A stretch of 64,000 bases of DNA from Streptomyces sp. NBC_00223. GTDB taxonomy: Bacteria > Actinomycetota > Actinomycetes > Streptomycetales > Streptomycetaceae. Where the stretch lies: positions 744,001 to 808,000 of the forward strand of contig NZ_CP108109.1 of the NCBI RefSeq assembly GCF_036199905.1, in the 5' to 3' direction. A model generated the notes under the pieces. The model ran no database searches and had not been told where the DNA came from. It was given only the letters and a program-made list of their open reading frames with translations. Below are positions 26,146-34,885 of this stretch, one piece after another; within the stretch, counting starts at the first letter, position 1, and each line of letters opens with the position of its first letter. The translations under genes and the position numbers were made by a program.

Positions 26146-26829
26146 ATGACTGGACCCAAAGCCGAGCTCGGGTGGGCGACGACGGCTCCCCCGCGCGGCA
26201 CCCTGGCCACCTTCGTCGTCGACAATCTGCGGGAGGCCATCGCCCGCGGCGACCTCGCCCCGGGCCAGGAGCTGCCGGAAACGGACCTCGCCCAGCAGTT
26301 GGGCGTCAGCAGGGGCCCGGTCCGTGAGGCACTGGCCGTGCTGGCCCGCGAAGGTCTGGTGACCCTGCGCCGCCACCGCAGCGCCCAGGTCGTCCAGCTG
26401 TCGCCGGACGACGCCGAGGAGGTGTTCACCCTGCGGCTGTCCCTGGAACGCCTCGCGGTGGAACGCGCCGCTCTGCGGGCCGGTCCGGAGCACATCGCGG
26501 CCATCGACCGGGCGCTGGCCCGCTTCTCCCAGCTGACCGCGTCCTCGACCCCGCAGGAGGCGGCCAACCTCGACCTGGAGTTCCACGACGCGATCTACGA
26601 GGCGTCCGGCCATGTCCGGCTCCAGCGGGCCTGGGAGGATCTGCGCCCGCAGGTCTACATGTTCCTGCTCTCCCGCAACCTCGGCAGCCACGACTTCGCG
26701 GCCATCGCGACGTCCCTGCACACGGAGCTGCGCGATGTCGTCGCCGCGGGCGATCCCGAGGCGGCGGTACAGGCGGTGGAGAGGCACCTGGCCGGCGCGT
26801 ACCGCCGGCTCCGCGAGCGCCTGGGCTGA
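26146..26829 (+). CDS. GntR-family regulator, FadR subfamily
   Basis: This roughly 227-residue regulator has an N-terminal winged HTH (LREAIARGDLAPGQELPETDLAQQLGVSRGPVREALAVLAREGLV, residues 24-70) and a C-terminal FCD all-helical effector domain. The FCD domain has the metal-binding pattern LEFHDAIYEASG and LHTELRDVVAAGDPEAAVQAVERHL. ATG 26146 is chosen; GTG at 26140 in frame is equally possible, as neither has a strong site. It is divergent from the nine-gene operon and probably represses it, relieved by an acid sugar or pathway intermediate. Confidence 0.92.
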   Translation: MTGPKAELGWATTAPPRGTLATFVVDNLREAIARGDLAPGQELPETDLAQQLGVSRGPVREALAVLAREGLVTLRRHRSAQVVQLSPDDAEEVFTLRLSLERLAVERAALRAGPEHIAAIDRALARFSQLTASSTPQEAANLDLEFHDAIYEASGHVRLQRAWEDLRPQVYMFLLSRNLGSHDFAAIATSLHTELRDVVAAGDPEAAVQAVERHLAGAYRRLRERLG

Positions 26830-26832
26830 CCG

Positions 26833-26869
26833 GAGCCCCCGGTCAGGGCCTGACCCTGACCGGGGGCTC
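26833..26869. terminator. bidirectional hairpin terminator
   Basis: A perfect 16-bp stem (26833-26848 with 26854-26869; arms begin GAGCCCCCGG and end CCGGGGGCTC) closes a 5-nt CCTGA loop. It lies three bases after the GntR stop and 25 bp from the stop of the convergent nuclease gene, so it can end transcription from both sides. Confidence 0.85.
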
Positions 26870-26893
26870 GGCGCGGGCGCCGGGCGAGCGGTG

Positions 26894-28189
26894 TCAGCTC
26901 ACGGGGTGGAGGTAGAAGGCCTCGTTGTCCGCGGGGAAGGGCAGCGGTCCGTACTGCTGGGCGTACTGGATGACGGGGGTGCCGTCGGCGCTGCTGTTGC
27001 CCGCCACGTTCAGCAGGTACGAGGTCGCCTCGTCGGCGATGGTCGTGAGGTTCGGGAAGAGCGGCAGCGGGTTCTCCAGGGCGAAGTTCTGGGTGTCGTT
27101 GCCGGTGCCGTTGCGGTGGCAGGTCCAGATGTTCATCTGGGAGCCCTGCTTGCTCGCGGCGCCGTTGTCGACGTCCACGCACTTGCCGCTGGCCACGCTG
27201 ACGATCCGGTCGAACTCGTTCCGGAAGCCGGTGGCGCGCAGGGTCCACTGCTGGTTGGTGCCGCCGTCGGGGTGGTAGAGGATGAGATGCGTGCCGTTGG
27301 TCCTCCGTGCCTGGTAGACGTCGACGACGCTGCCGTTGCCGCCGTTGTCGCCGAAGGTGAAGCGGGCCGGGCCGGCTCCGGCGCGCAGCGCGGAGAAGGT
27401 GATCGGCCAGTGGTCGCTGCCGTGGGGATTGCCCCTGGCGGCCTGCCAGTTCTCCGTGTAGACGTTGGAGACGGCGTAGTCGAGGCGGCCGCCGCTGAGC
27501 TGGGTGGGTCCGCCGCTTTCGTAGATGTGCGCGTTCGCCGGGATGCCGGTGGCGCCGCCGACGGGCAGGGTGCGGGGAGCGCGGTTGAAGTCGCCCAGCA
27601 CCACCCAGTTGGCCAGGCCGCGCAGATTGGCCCGGGCCCTGACCCGGCGTACCAGGGAGGCGGCGTCCGTACCGCCCCGGGCGCTGGCGTGGATGGAGGC
27701 GAACAGGGTGTCGTCCGCGCTGCGGGTGACGCCGAGCGCGGAGCGGTAGACGCCGGGGATCTCCTCCACCCGGTCGGGGCGGAAGGAGGTGATCATGGCC
27801 GGGTTGACGCCGCGGGCGGGGTTGGCGCCCTGGTGGAGGATGTACAGGTAGCGCACGCCCCGGGTGCGGGTGGCGGGGATGCGGTAGGCGCGGATGTTGG
27901 CGCCGATACGGCCCAGCGACACGGCCCCGGCCGGCGGCGTGATCGACGCCTCCTGGAGGGCCACGACGCTCGCGCGGTCGGACAGGTCCAGCGCGTACGT
28001 CCAACGGCCGGACGACCGCTGCATGTTCCAGGTCGCCAGGCGGTTCGAGTCCGGCGGGGCAGCGGACGCGCTGCCGCCGGCCACCATCAGGAAGGCGGCG
28101 CACAGGGCGCCGGCCACCAGCGCGATCAGTCCCCGTCGGGCGGCACGACGCCGTACGGTTCCCTCTGTTCTTTTCTCCGGATGCTGCAT
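26894..28189 (-). CDS. secreted CdtB-like endonuclease/phosphatase-fold protein with ricin-type lectin domain
   Basis: This 431-residue secreted protein has a signal peptide (residues 1-44, ending GSASAA). Residues 50-280 form an endonuclease/exonuclease/phosphatase domain with the pattern of cytolethal distending toxin B: LATWNMQRSSGRW, VVALQEAS, SIHASARGGTDAASLVRRVRA, WVVLGDFNRAP, RLDYAVSN and GSDHWPITF. These provide the metal Glu, the catalytic Asp/Asn and two His. Residues 290-380 resemble a ricin-B/CBM13 lectin module (GTNQQWTLRATG, GKCVDVDNG, QMNIWTCHRNGTGNDTQNF). ATG 28189 follows a GGGG site. It could be a DNase, a lipid phosphatase, or simply a nutrient-scavenging nuclease. The lectin suggests binding to a glycan surface. 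Confidence 0.8.
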   Translation of the reverse strand: MQHPEKRTEGTVRRRAARRGLIALVAGALCAAFLMVAGGSASAAPPDSNRLATWNMQRSSGRWTYALDLSDRASVVALQEASITPPAGAVSLGRIGANIRAYRIPATRTRGVRYLYILHQGANPARGVNPAMITSFRPDRVEEIPGVYRSALGVTRSADDTLFASIHASARGGTDAASLVRRVRARANLRGLANWVVLGDFNRAPRTLPVGGATGIPANAHIYESGGPTQLSGGRLDYAVSNVYTENWQAARGNPHGSDHWPITFSALRAGAGPARFTFGDNGGNGSVVDVYQARRTNGTHLILYHPDGGTNQQWTLRATGFRNEFDRIVSVASGKCVDVDNGAASKQGSQMNIWTCHRNGTGNDTQNFALENPLPLFPNLTTIADEATSYLLNVAGNSSADGTPVIQYAQQYGPLPFPADNEAFYLHPVS

Positions 28190-28385
28190 GTACCCCAATG
28201 TCCGGCCACCGCGCCCGCGACAACAGGGCTGCCGCCCGTAGTTGACCCTGACGGGTGGGCCGTCCCTCGGCAAACGCCCGGTTCGGGAAAGACCTGGAGA
28301 AGAACGGGCGGCCGACGTCCCTGACCGGCCTTGGACTTGGGCCGACCGGCCGGCGGTCCTGTGCCGACCGGCGCGCGGTCTCGCG

Positions 28386-29447
28386 TCAGGAGCGGCCGCG
28401 CCCGCCGCCGGGGATCAGTACGGCGGCGCCGTTCACCCGGTCCGCGGCAAGGTCGGCCAGCGCCTGATCCGCCCGGTCGAGCGGATACGGGGTGACGGTG
28501 ACCTGGATGCCGATGCGCTCGGCGGTCGCGAGGAACTCCTCGCCGTCCTGCCGGGTGTTGGAGGTGACGCTGCGCAGATCGCGCTCCTGGAAAAGATGGC
28601 GCTGGTAGTTCAGGACGGGAACGTCCGACAGATGGATTCCGGCCACCGCGAGGGTGCCGCCGCGGTCGAGCGCCGCCAGCCCGACCGGTACCAGGTCACC
28701 GACCGGGGCGAACAGGATCGCCGAGTCCAGCGGCTCGGGCGGCGCGTCGTACGCGTCACGCGCCGAGGACGCCCCCAGCGACAGGGCCAGTTCGCGGGCC
28801 CGCGCCGAACGCGTCAGCACATGGACGGTCGCCCCTTCGGCCAGCGCGACCTGCGCGGCCAGATGGGCGGACGCGCCGAAGCCGTAGATGCCGAGTCTGC
28901 CGCCGGGCGGCAGCGCGCTGCGGCGCAGGGCGCGGAACCCGATGATGCCCGCGCACAGCAGCGGCGCCAGCCGGGCCGGGTCGGCGGTGTCCGGCAGCGC
29001 GTAGGCGTAGGCGGCCGGCAGCACCGTGATGTCCGCGAAGCCGCCGTCGGCGTCCCAGCCGGTGTACACGGACGACGGGCACAGGTTCTCGTGTCCGGCG
29101 CGGCAGTAGCGGCAGACCCCGCACGTACCGCGCAGCCACGCGCCGCCCACCCGGTCACCGGGCCCGAAGCGGGTCACCCCGTCCCCCGCGGCGATCACCC
29201 GGCCGACGATCTCGTGGCCGGGAATCGTCGCGGGCCGGTGCGGCGGCAGATCGCCCTCGGCCAGATGCAGATCGGTACGGCACACCCCGCACGCCTCGAC
29301 CTCGACCAGCAGCTCACCCGTCCCGGGGACGGGGACCTCCCGCCGTACGGGGACCAGGGGCCGTGTGCTGACCGGGCCGGGTTCCCCGACGGCCCAACCG
29401 TTCAGGGTCCCGCCGGGTGCCGCTTCGAGCGCCATGTTCCCCAGCAT
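28386..29447 (-). CDS. zinc-dependent alcohol dehydrogenase (AdhA-like)
   Basis: This 353-residue medium-chain alcohol dehydrogenase has the catalytic zinc ligand Cys in [26 protein letters not shown] with its His-Glu, and the structural zinc loop [15 protein letters not shown] (four Cys). The NAD-binding motif is altered to [17 protein letters not shown] at 29447 is taken; ATG 29435 has a closer GGGGAA and is also possible. The pattern fits actinobacterial AdhA proteins of the zinc-binding alcohol dehydrogenase class. It probably reduces or oxidises aldehydes and alcohols under stress; the substrate is unknown. Confidence 0.88.
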   Translation of the reverse strand: MLGNMALEAAPGGTLNGWAVGEPGPVSTRPLVPVRREVPVPGTGELLVEVEACGVCRTDLHLAEGDLPPHRPATIPGHEIVGRVIAAGDGVTRFGPGDRVGGAWLRGTCGVCRYCRAGHENLCPSSVYTGWDADGGFADITVLPAAYAYALPDTADPARLAPLLCAGIIGFRALRRSALPPGGRLGIYGFGASAHLAAQVALAEGATVHVLTRSARARELALSLGASSARDAYDAPPEPLDSAILFAPVGDLVPVGLAALDRGGTLAVAGIHLSDVPVLNYQRHLFQERDLRSVTSNTRQDGEEFLATAERIGIQVTVTPYPLDRADQALADLAADRVNGAAVLIPGGGRGRS

Positions 29448-29663
29448 GCGGCCACCGGTCCGTACCGGCAATCGCCCGGCCCCGGGACCGGGCCGGCCGC
29501 ACTCCCCGTCTCCGTCCTGGGGCGGGGACGGGGAGTACCGCCGGTGGCGGCCGCATGGCGACCGGCCGCCACCTGGGCGAGGCTGGTCGGGCACGGGCGC
29601 ATCCGTGGCCCCCGGCGGACGGCCGCCGGGGGTCCCGGCCGGCGGGCCGCGGTACCGACCACG

Positions 29664-29712
29664 GACCGACCGGCGACCGACCGGCGACCGACCGGCAACT
29701 GACCGGCAAGCG
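29664..29712. repeat. 11-bp tandem repeat upstream of the HTH/flavin protein
   Basis: Three perfect copies of GACCGACCGGC run from 29664 to 29696, followed by degraded copies to 29712, just ahead of the GGGAGGA ribosome binding site. The spacing matches one helical turn. It may be slippage-prone and could alter expression of the next gene, but function is not shown. Confidence 0.55.
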
Positions 29713-29729
29713 ACCAGGGAGGACAGAGC

Positions 29730-30401
29730 GTGAACGAGAACGCCGATCCCGCGGCGGACCCGCCCGAGCACGGGGTCCTCCGGCACCGCGTCACCGAGCA
29801 CCGCCGCCGACTGGGCCTGAGCGAGGCCGAGTTGGCCACCCGGTCGGGCATGGCGCCGCGCTATCTGCGGCATCTGCTGGACGAGGAGGCCGACTTCGAC
29901 CCGAACGGGGTCCACCGTGTCGCCGCCGCCCTGCAACTGACCTACGAGGAACTGCTCCAGGGCCCCGCCGATCCGCCCCCGGGACAGACCGGCGCCGCAC
30001 CCCGGCCGGCGCTCGCCCACCTCACCGTGGACGAGTGCTGGGCCAAACTGGGCACCCACGGCGTCGGCCGCGTCGCCGTACCCGCCGAGCCGTCCCCCGA
30101 CGTGCTCCCCGTCAACTACGGGGTCGACGCGGGGACCATCGTCTACCGGACGGCGCCGCACGGTCCGGCCGCGCTGGACACCGGCGCGAACGTGTCCTTC
30201 CAGGTGGACCGGATCGACGACCGTACGCGGGGCGGCTGGAGCGTCCTCATCACCGGAACGGCCGAACGGATCGACGACCGGTCGGCGGTCCGGCGTCTCG
30301 CCGAGGAGGACGTCACCGAGCCGTGGGCCGGTGGCGACCGCCCGCTGTGGATCCGTATCCGGCCGCGGACCACCACCGGACGCCAGGTGGAGAGCGTGTG
30401 A
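29730..30401 (+). CDS. HTH (XRE) plus pyridoxamine 5'-phosphate oxidase-like flavin-binding protein
   Basis: This 223-residue protein has an N-terminal XRE helix-turn-helix (residues 16-75, [25 protein letters not shown]) and a C-terminal split-barrel flavin/F420-binding domain ([65 protein letters not shown]). This fusion is common in Streptomyces and is thought to sense redox or cofactors. The GTG at 29730 follows GGGAGGA. It is divergent from the alcohol dehydrogenase gene across 282 bp and could control it. Confidence 0.85.
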   Translation: MNENADPAADPPEHGVLRHRVTEHRRRLGLSEAELATRSGMAPRYLRHLLDEEADFDPNGVHRVAAALQLTYEELLQGPADPPPGQTGAAPRPALAHLTVDECWAKLGTHGVGRVAVPAEPSPDVLPVNYGVDAGTIVYRTAPHGPAALDTGANVSFQVDRIDDRTRGGWSVLITGTAERIDDRSAVRRLAEEDVTEPWAGGDRPLWIRIRPRTTTGRQVESV

Positions 30402-30790
30402 GCGGTGACCGGCCGGGCACGCGGGCCCCGCGCGGGCCCATGCGGCGGGGGCGGGCCGGCCGCGGGTGAGCGTCCCGGGCTCGGACCGCTCACCTTTCCG
30501 GATCGAGGTCGGCGGGCGGGTCCGCACGGTGGCGCCCGGCGAGGCGGCCATGGTCGACCTCAACGCCGCCTGGACGCACGGGAGTTCACCGCGCACACCT
30601 TGCCCCGTCCGCCTTCCGCTTACGCGGCATCAGACGGGAAACACCTTGCGACACGCATGTTTACACCTCGTTGATCAGCTGTTATGTTTTTTATGGGAGC
30701 GCTCCCACGAATTCGAACATCCAACCCCCCACCCCGGGACCGGCTGCGGTGGGCCGTGGTTCCGGGGGATGTCTCCGGAAGGTCTCCACC
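30402..30790 (+). other. 389-bp intergenic region with a possible gene remnant and the LPMO promoter
   Basis: From a GTG at 30466 about 38 codons have strong Streptomyces codon bias ([18 protein letters not shown], then [14 protein letters not shown]). The bias then fades, and a +1 frame continues for about 20 codons ([15 protein letters not shown]). This looks like the beginning of a gene broken by a frameshift or decay, but no homologue comes to mind. The second half is AT-richer and holds the CebR-type operator and promoter of the LPMO gene. Confidence 0.35.
30694..30707. promoter_or_regulatory. CebR-type operator
   Basis: TGGGAGCGCTCCCA is the perfect 14-bp palindrome recognised by CebR, the cellobiose-responsive repressor of Streptomyces cellulose-use genes. 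It sits in an AT-rich promoter stretch 84 bp before the LPMO start. Release by cellobiose or cellotriose would switch on the LPMO. Confidence 0.9.
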
Positions 30791-31969
30791 TTGAACAGAA
30801 GCAGAACGATCTCTTTACTGGCCGCTGTAGCGACGCTCTTCTCCGCGCTCGGCCTGATCTTCCTCGGCCAGGGCACGGCTTCGGCGCACGGCGTCGCGAT
30901 GTCCCCGGGCTCGCGTACGTACCTGTGCTACAAGGACGCGCAAACCCCCAACGGTGCGCTCACTCCGACCAACCCGGCCTGTGCCGCCGCGATCGCCGCG
31001 ACCGGCACGACGCCGCTGTACAACTGGTTCGCCGTGCTCGACTCCAACGCGGGCGGCAAGAACGTCGGCTACGTCCCCGACGGGACGCTGTGCAGCGCGG
31101 GCAACAAGTCGCCGTACGACTTCTCGGCCTACAGCGCCGCCCGTGACGACTGGCCGCGGACCCACCTGACGTCCGGTGCGACGATCGAGCTCCAGTACAG
31201 CAACTGGGCCGCCCACCCGGGTGACTTCCGGGTCTACTTCACCAAGCCCGGCTGGTCGGCCTCGTCCGCGCTCAAGTGGGCGGACCTGGACCTCGTCTCG
31301 ACCGTCACCAACCCGCCCCAGGTGGGCTCCCCGGGCACGGACGGCGGGCACTACTACTGGAACCAGGCGCTGCCCTCGGGCCGTACGGGCAACGCCCTGA
31401 TGTTCATCCAGTGGGTGCGCTCGGACAGCAACGAGAACTTCTTCTCCTGCTCCGACATCGCCTTCGACGGCGGTCACGGTGAGGTCACCGGCATCCGTGG
31501 CGGTGCGACGACTCCGCCCACCACGCCTCCCCCGACCTCGAACCCGCCGACCACCAACCCGCCCACCACGCCGCCGACCACGCCGCCGACGACTCCGCCC
31601 ACCACGAAGCCGCCGACGACCCCGCCGACCACGCCGCCCACCACCACCCCTCCGGCCAACGGCGCCTGCATGGTCACCTACGCGGTCACCAACGCCTGGA
31701 GCGGCGGCTTCCAGGGTGAGGTCACGGTCATGAACCACGGCACCAAGCCCTCCACGAAGTGGACGGCGAACTGGACGCTGGGCACCGGCACACAGATCAC
31801 CAGTCTGTGGAACGGCACCCTCAGCACCGGCTCGGGTGGCGCGGTGAGCGTCGCCAATGCCGCCTACAACGGCACGATCAACCCCGAAGGGTCCACCACC
31901 TTCGGCTTCACCGCCAACTCCACCGGGAACAACTTCCCGATCGGCTCGGCCACCTGCACCATCGCCTGA
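30791..31969 (+). CDS. secreted lytic polysaccharide monooxygenase (AA10) with CBM2
   Basis: This 392-residue enzyme is a copper monooxygenase that oxidatively cleaves crystalline cellulose or chitin. The start is read as TTG 30791, behind GGAAGG, because no ATG/GTG lies in frame close by. Residues 1-35 are a signal peptide cut before His (ASA|HGVAMSPGSR), so the mature N-terminus is the copper-ligating His. The second ligand is His in NWAAHPGDFRVYFT. The AA10 domain runs to about residue 235, a Thr/Pro linker of TPPTT-like repeats spans 31508-31655, and a family 2 carbohydrate-binding module with its flanking Cys ends the protein. The CebR box argues for cellulose. Confidence 0.92.
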   Translation: MNRSRTISLLAAVATLFSALGLIFLGQGTASAHGVAMSPGSRTYLCYKDAQTPNGALTPTNPACAAAIAATGTTPLYNWFAVLDSNAGGKNVGYVPDGTLCSAGNKSPYDFSAYSAARDDWPRTHLTSGATIELQYSNWAAHPGDFRVYFTKPGWSASSALKWADLDLVSTVTNPPQVGSPGTDGGHYYWNQALPSGRTGNALMFIQWVRSDSNENFFSCSDIAFDGGHGEVTGIRGGATTPPTTPPPTSNPPTTNPPTTPPTTPPTTPPTTKPPTTPPTTPPTTTPPANGACMVTYAVTNAWSGGFQGEVTVMNHGTKPSTKWTANWTLGTGTQITSLWNGTLSTGSGGAVSVANAAYNGTINPEGSTTFGFTANSTGNNFPIGSATCTIA

Positions 31970-31986
31970 CCGACTGACGCCGACAT

Positions 31987-32020
31987 CCGCCCCGCGAGGC
32001 CCCACGGCCTCGCGGGGCGG
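31987..32020. terminator. hairpin terminator after the LPMO gene
   Basis: A perfect 15-bp stem (31987-32001 with 32006-32020, rich in GCCCCGCG) closes a CCAC tetraloop 17 bp after the LPMO stop. Confidence 0.85.
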
Positions 32021-32238
32021 CTGCGTGTGCGGCCCCGTTCCGCCGCCGCGACGAGCGCGGACGGGCTTCGGACGCCCACTCTCCCGTATGCGCCCGTATG
32101 CGTACGTATACGCCGAATGGCCGTGTCCTCGCGCCCCCGCTAGCATGGTGCGGGTGACCGATTTCTGATGACTATTCCCTTATTTACTCAATGCCTGACC
32201 AGGTCCGACGACGCAGCAGCGGGTTCGGAGGGACGTAT

Positions 32239-33429
32239 ATGAGGCATGCCCAGCTCATTCGCTCGTTCCAGCAGATCACGGCCGAGAATCTGGACGTCCG
32301 CCGGCCGGTCGTCACTCTTTTCAGCGGCGGCCTCGACAGCAGTTATCTGCTGCACCGGCTCGGGGAGGCGGGATTCCGTGACATCCACGCGGTCAGTATC
32401 GACCTCGGAGAGGACGAGACCAGCGAGGACAAACGCCTGATCGCGGAGCGGCTCGGTGCTCGGCTGCACATCCTGGACGGCCGCCGAACCTTCGCCGAGG
32501 ATTTCCTGCGCCCGGCCATCGCGGCCCAGGCCGTCTATCTGGACACCCACCCGGTCAGCTCCAGCCTCAGCCGCCCGCTGATCGCCCGGCTGGCCCTCGG
32601 CCTCGCCCGTGAGCTGGACGCCTCCGCCGTGCTCCACACGGCCAACCGGTCCCAGAACACACTGCGCCGGCTCAACGGCGGACTCGCGCTGCTCGGTTTC
32701 ACCGGGTGGTACGGCAGCCCGTACGACCTCGATCCCGTCGACCGTGAGCAGAAGATCCGGGAGCTGAAGGAAGTCGGTCTCGAACAGCTCGGTGAACGCG
32801 TGGTGAGCGGCGATTCCAATCTGTGGTGCCGTGAATTCGAGTCCGGTGTCCTCGACGACCCGGAGAACCACGAGATTCCCGAGGACATGTACCGGTGGAG
32901 CGCCGTACGGAACGACTGCCCCCGGGACACCGTCGAAGTCGGCCTGACCCGGGGAACACCGACCTCGATCGACGGCGCCGACATGCCGTTGCAGGATCTG
33001 ATAGCGGCGCTCAACGACCGGGCGGGCCGCTACGGAATCGGCCGCTACACCGGCCTTGAGCACCTGGACAACGGCGAAAAGGTGCTGGAGATCCGGGAGA
33101 TGCCGGCCGCCACCCTGCTGCTGCGTACCTACCGGCACGTGGAGTCGGCGACACTCGGCGCCGAGACCATGCGGGAGAAGATGCACCTGGAGCAACTGTG
33201 GGTGCGCGAGGCCCTGGAGGGCCGCTGGTTCGGTGAACTCCGCCATGCCGTCCAGTCGTTCATGGACACCTGCTCCGTACGGGTCGACGGCTCGGTCCGC
33301 TGGTCGCTGCGGGAGGGCGCGGCGGAGACCAGGGCCATCCTGGCCGACCGCCCCGCCTATCTGCGGGACCGGGAGGCATGGGAGAAGGAGTCCATCCGTA
33401 TCGAGGGCTCCGCCTACGGCCAGGTGTGA
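32239..33429 (+). CDS. argininosuccinate synthase-like AMP-forming ligase
   Basis: This 396-residue protein has the ArgG layout. A PP-loop (VVTLFSGGLDSSYLL, residues 26-40) binds ATP, and YRWSAVRNDCPRDTVEVGLTRGTPTSIDG matches the ArgG segment that ends in a GVPVALNG-like turn. It should adenylate a carbonyl or ureido group and add an amine. Overall identity to housekeeping ArgG appears low, with no citrulline-binding motif that I can recognise, so the substrate is likely different. ATG 32239 follows GGAGGG, after an AT-rich promoter region (32160-32235). It is 82 bp upstream of the EgtA-like gene on the same strand, followed by a nitrilase, and no arginine gene is near. Confidence 0.75.
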   Translation: MRHAQLIRSFQQITAENLDVRRPVVTLFSGGLDSSYLLHRLGEAGFRDIHAVSIDLGEDETSEDKRLIAERLGARLHILDGRRTFAEDFLRPAIAAQAVYLDTHPVSSSLSRPLIARLALGLARELDASAVLHTANRSQNTLRRLNGGLALLGFTGWYGSPYDLDPVDREQKIRELKEVGLEQLGERVVSGDSNLWCREFESGVLDDPENHEIPEDMYRWSAVRNDCPRDTVEVGLTRGTPTSIDGADMPLQDLIAALNDRAGRYGIGRYTGLEHLDNGEKVLEIREMPAATLLLRTYRHVESATLGAETMREKMHLEQLWVREALEGRWFGELRHAVQSFMDTCSVRVDGSVRWSLREGAAETRAILADRPAYLRDREAWEKESIRIEGSAYGQV

Positions 33430-33511
33430 CCTTCCCGGCCGCACGCGGGAGGCCGGCCGGCACCCGCCGGAGACCGGCCGACGCCCCCTGGAGCCCCCGG
33501 AGGTCCGCACC

Positions 33512-34801
33512 ATGCCCCAGCGCACGACTTCAGCCATGCTGTCACCGGCCGACACCGCGGACTGCGCCCGCTACGCGCGCGAGAAGTGCCTGAGCACCGG
33601 GCCGCCGCGACTCGTCGGCGTCGAACTGGAATGGCTCGTCCAGGACGCGCGCGACCGCACGCTTCCCGTGGACGAGGAACGTCTGAGCGCCGCGCTCGAA
33701 GCCGTCTCCCCCTCCTCGGGTCTGCCCCGCGGGTCCGCGCTGAGCCGCGAACCGGGCGGCCAGGTGGAGCTGAGCTCCGCTGCGGCCCCCTCGCTCACCC
33801 GGTGCGTCGCGGACGTCCGCGAGGATCTGCGGGTGCTGCGCGACGGGCTCACGGCGTACGGCTACACGCTCGCCGGACACGGCATCGACCCGTGGCGGCC
33901 GCCTCGGCGCGCCCTGCTGCATCTGCCGCGCTACCAGGCGATGGAGAGCCTTTTCGACTCCTTCACCCCGGCCGGCCGCTTCATGATGGGGGCCTCCGCG
34001 TCGGTCCAGGTCTGCGTGGACGCGGGCACCGCTCAGCCCGGACCCGCCCACCATCTGCGGCGCTGGCGGCTGGCGCATCTGCTGGGCCCGGTCCTGGTGG
34101 CGGCGTTCGCCAACTCGCCCATGGCCGCGGGGCGTCCCACCGGATGGCGGTCCACCCGGCAGGCCATCTGGGCGCGGCTGGACCCCTCCCGTACGCTCGC
34201 GGTCGCCGCCGCGGGCACGGACCCGCGGGCCGGGTGGGCGCGGTACGCGCTCGACGCCGCGGTGATGTGCGTACGGAACGCCGACGAGGGCGGAGCGTGG
34301 TCCCTGCTGCCGGGCATGACCTTCCGTCAGTGGATCGAGCAGGGCGCGCAGTCGCCCGGCGGCCGGCCGCCGACGCTGGACGACTTCGCCTACCACCTGG
34401 GCACGATGTTCCCGCCGGTACGCCCGCAGGGCTATCTGGAACTGCGGATGATCGACGCACAGCCCGGCGCGGACGGCTGGGTCGTACCGCTCGCGGTGAC
34501 CACCGCGCTCTTCGAGGACGTGCTCGCCACCCAGGCCGCGGAGGACGCCGTCGGGCAGCTCGCCGTTCCTGAGGGGCCGCTCGCCCCGCGCAACGCGCTG
34601 TGGCTGCGCGCCGCCCGCTACGGCCTCACCGACCCTCGGCTGCACCGGGCCGCGCTGACCTGCTTCACCGCCGCCGGGGCCGCGCTGTCCCGGATGGGCG
34701 CCCCCGATCTCCAGGCGGCCGTGGCGGAGTTCACCGACACCTATGTGGCCCGCGCCCGGTGTCCCGCCGACGATCTGCTCGTCACGGCGGCGTACGGCTG
34801 A
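33512..34801 (+). CDS. EgtA-like glutamate-cysteine ligase (GCS2 family)
   Basis: This 429-residue ligase has the GCS2 pattern of ergothioneine EgtA: LVGVELEWLVQD (ATP/Mg Glu), REPGGQVELSS, the FMMGASASVQVCVD strand and YLELRMIDAQPG. It would join the gamma-carboxyl of glutamate, or a similar acid, to an amine such as cysteine. ATG 33512 follows GGAGG. The egtB, egtC and egtD genes that normally accompany egtA are absent here. The partners are instead an ArgG-like ligase and a nitrilase, so a pathway other than ergothioneine is plausible. Confidence 0.8.
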   Translation: MPQRTTSAMLSPADTADCARYAREKCLSTGPPRLVGVELEWLVQDARDRTLPVDEERLSAALEAVSPSSGLPRGSALSREPGGQVELSSAAAPSLTRCVADVREDLRVLRDGLTAYGYTLAGHGIDPWRPPRRALLHLPRYQAMESLFDSFTPAGRFMMGASASVQVCVDAGTAQPGPAHHLRRWRLAHLLGPVLVAAFANSPMAAGRPTGWRSTRQAIWARLDPSRTLAVAAAGTDPRAGWARYALDAAVMCVRNADEGGAWSLLPGMTFRQWIEQGAQSPGGRPPTLDDFAYHLGTMFPPVRPQGYLELRMIDAQPGADGWVVPLAVTTALFEDVLATQAAEDAVGQLAVPEGPLAPRNALWLRAARYGLTDPRLHRAALTCFTAAGAALSRMGAPDLQAAVAEFTDTYVARARCPADDLLVTAAYG

Positions 34802-34885
34802 GGCCGGTCGGTCCGCCCGTACGGGAGAAGCCCTGCCCGCCCGTACGGAGAGCCCCGCCGGCACGACGTGAAGGGAGCCAGGTGG

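Noticed and set aside
30671..30790. ATG-initiated extension of the LPMO frame from 30671
   Set aside because: It would read through the CebR operator and add 40 non-signal residues before a normal signal peptide; TTG 30791 with GGAAGG fits better.
32239..33429. Calling the ArgG-like gene argG or queC
   Set aside because: The PP-loop is shared, but the arginine-pathway context and a recognisable citrulline/aspartate signature are missing, and the length and the C-terminal ArgG-like segment do not fit QueC.
33512..34801. Calling this an ergothioneine locus
   Set aside because: Only an EgtA-like ligase is present; egtB, egtC and egtD are not in the window.
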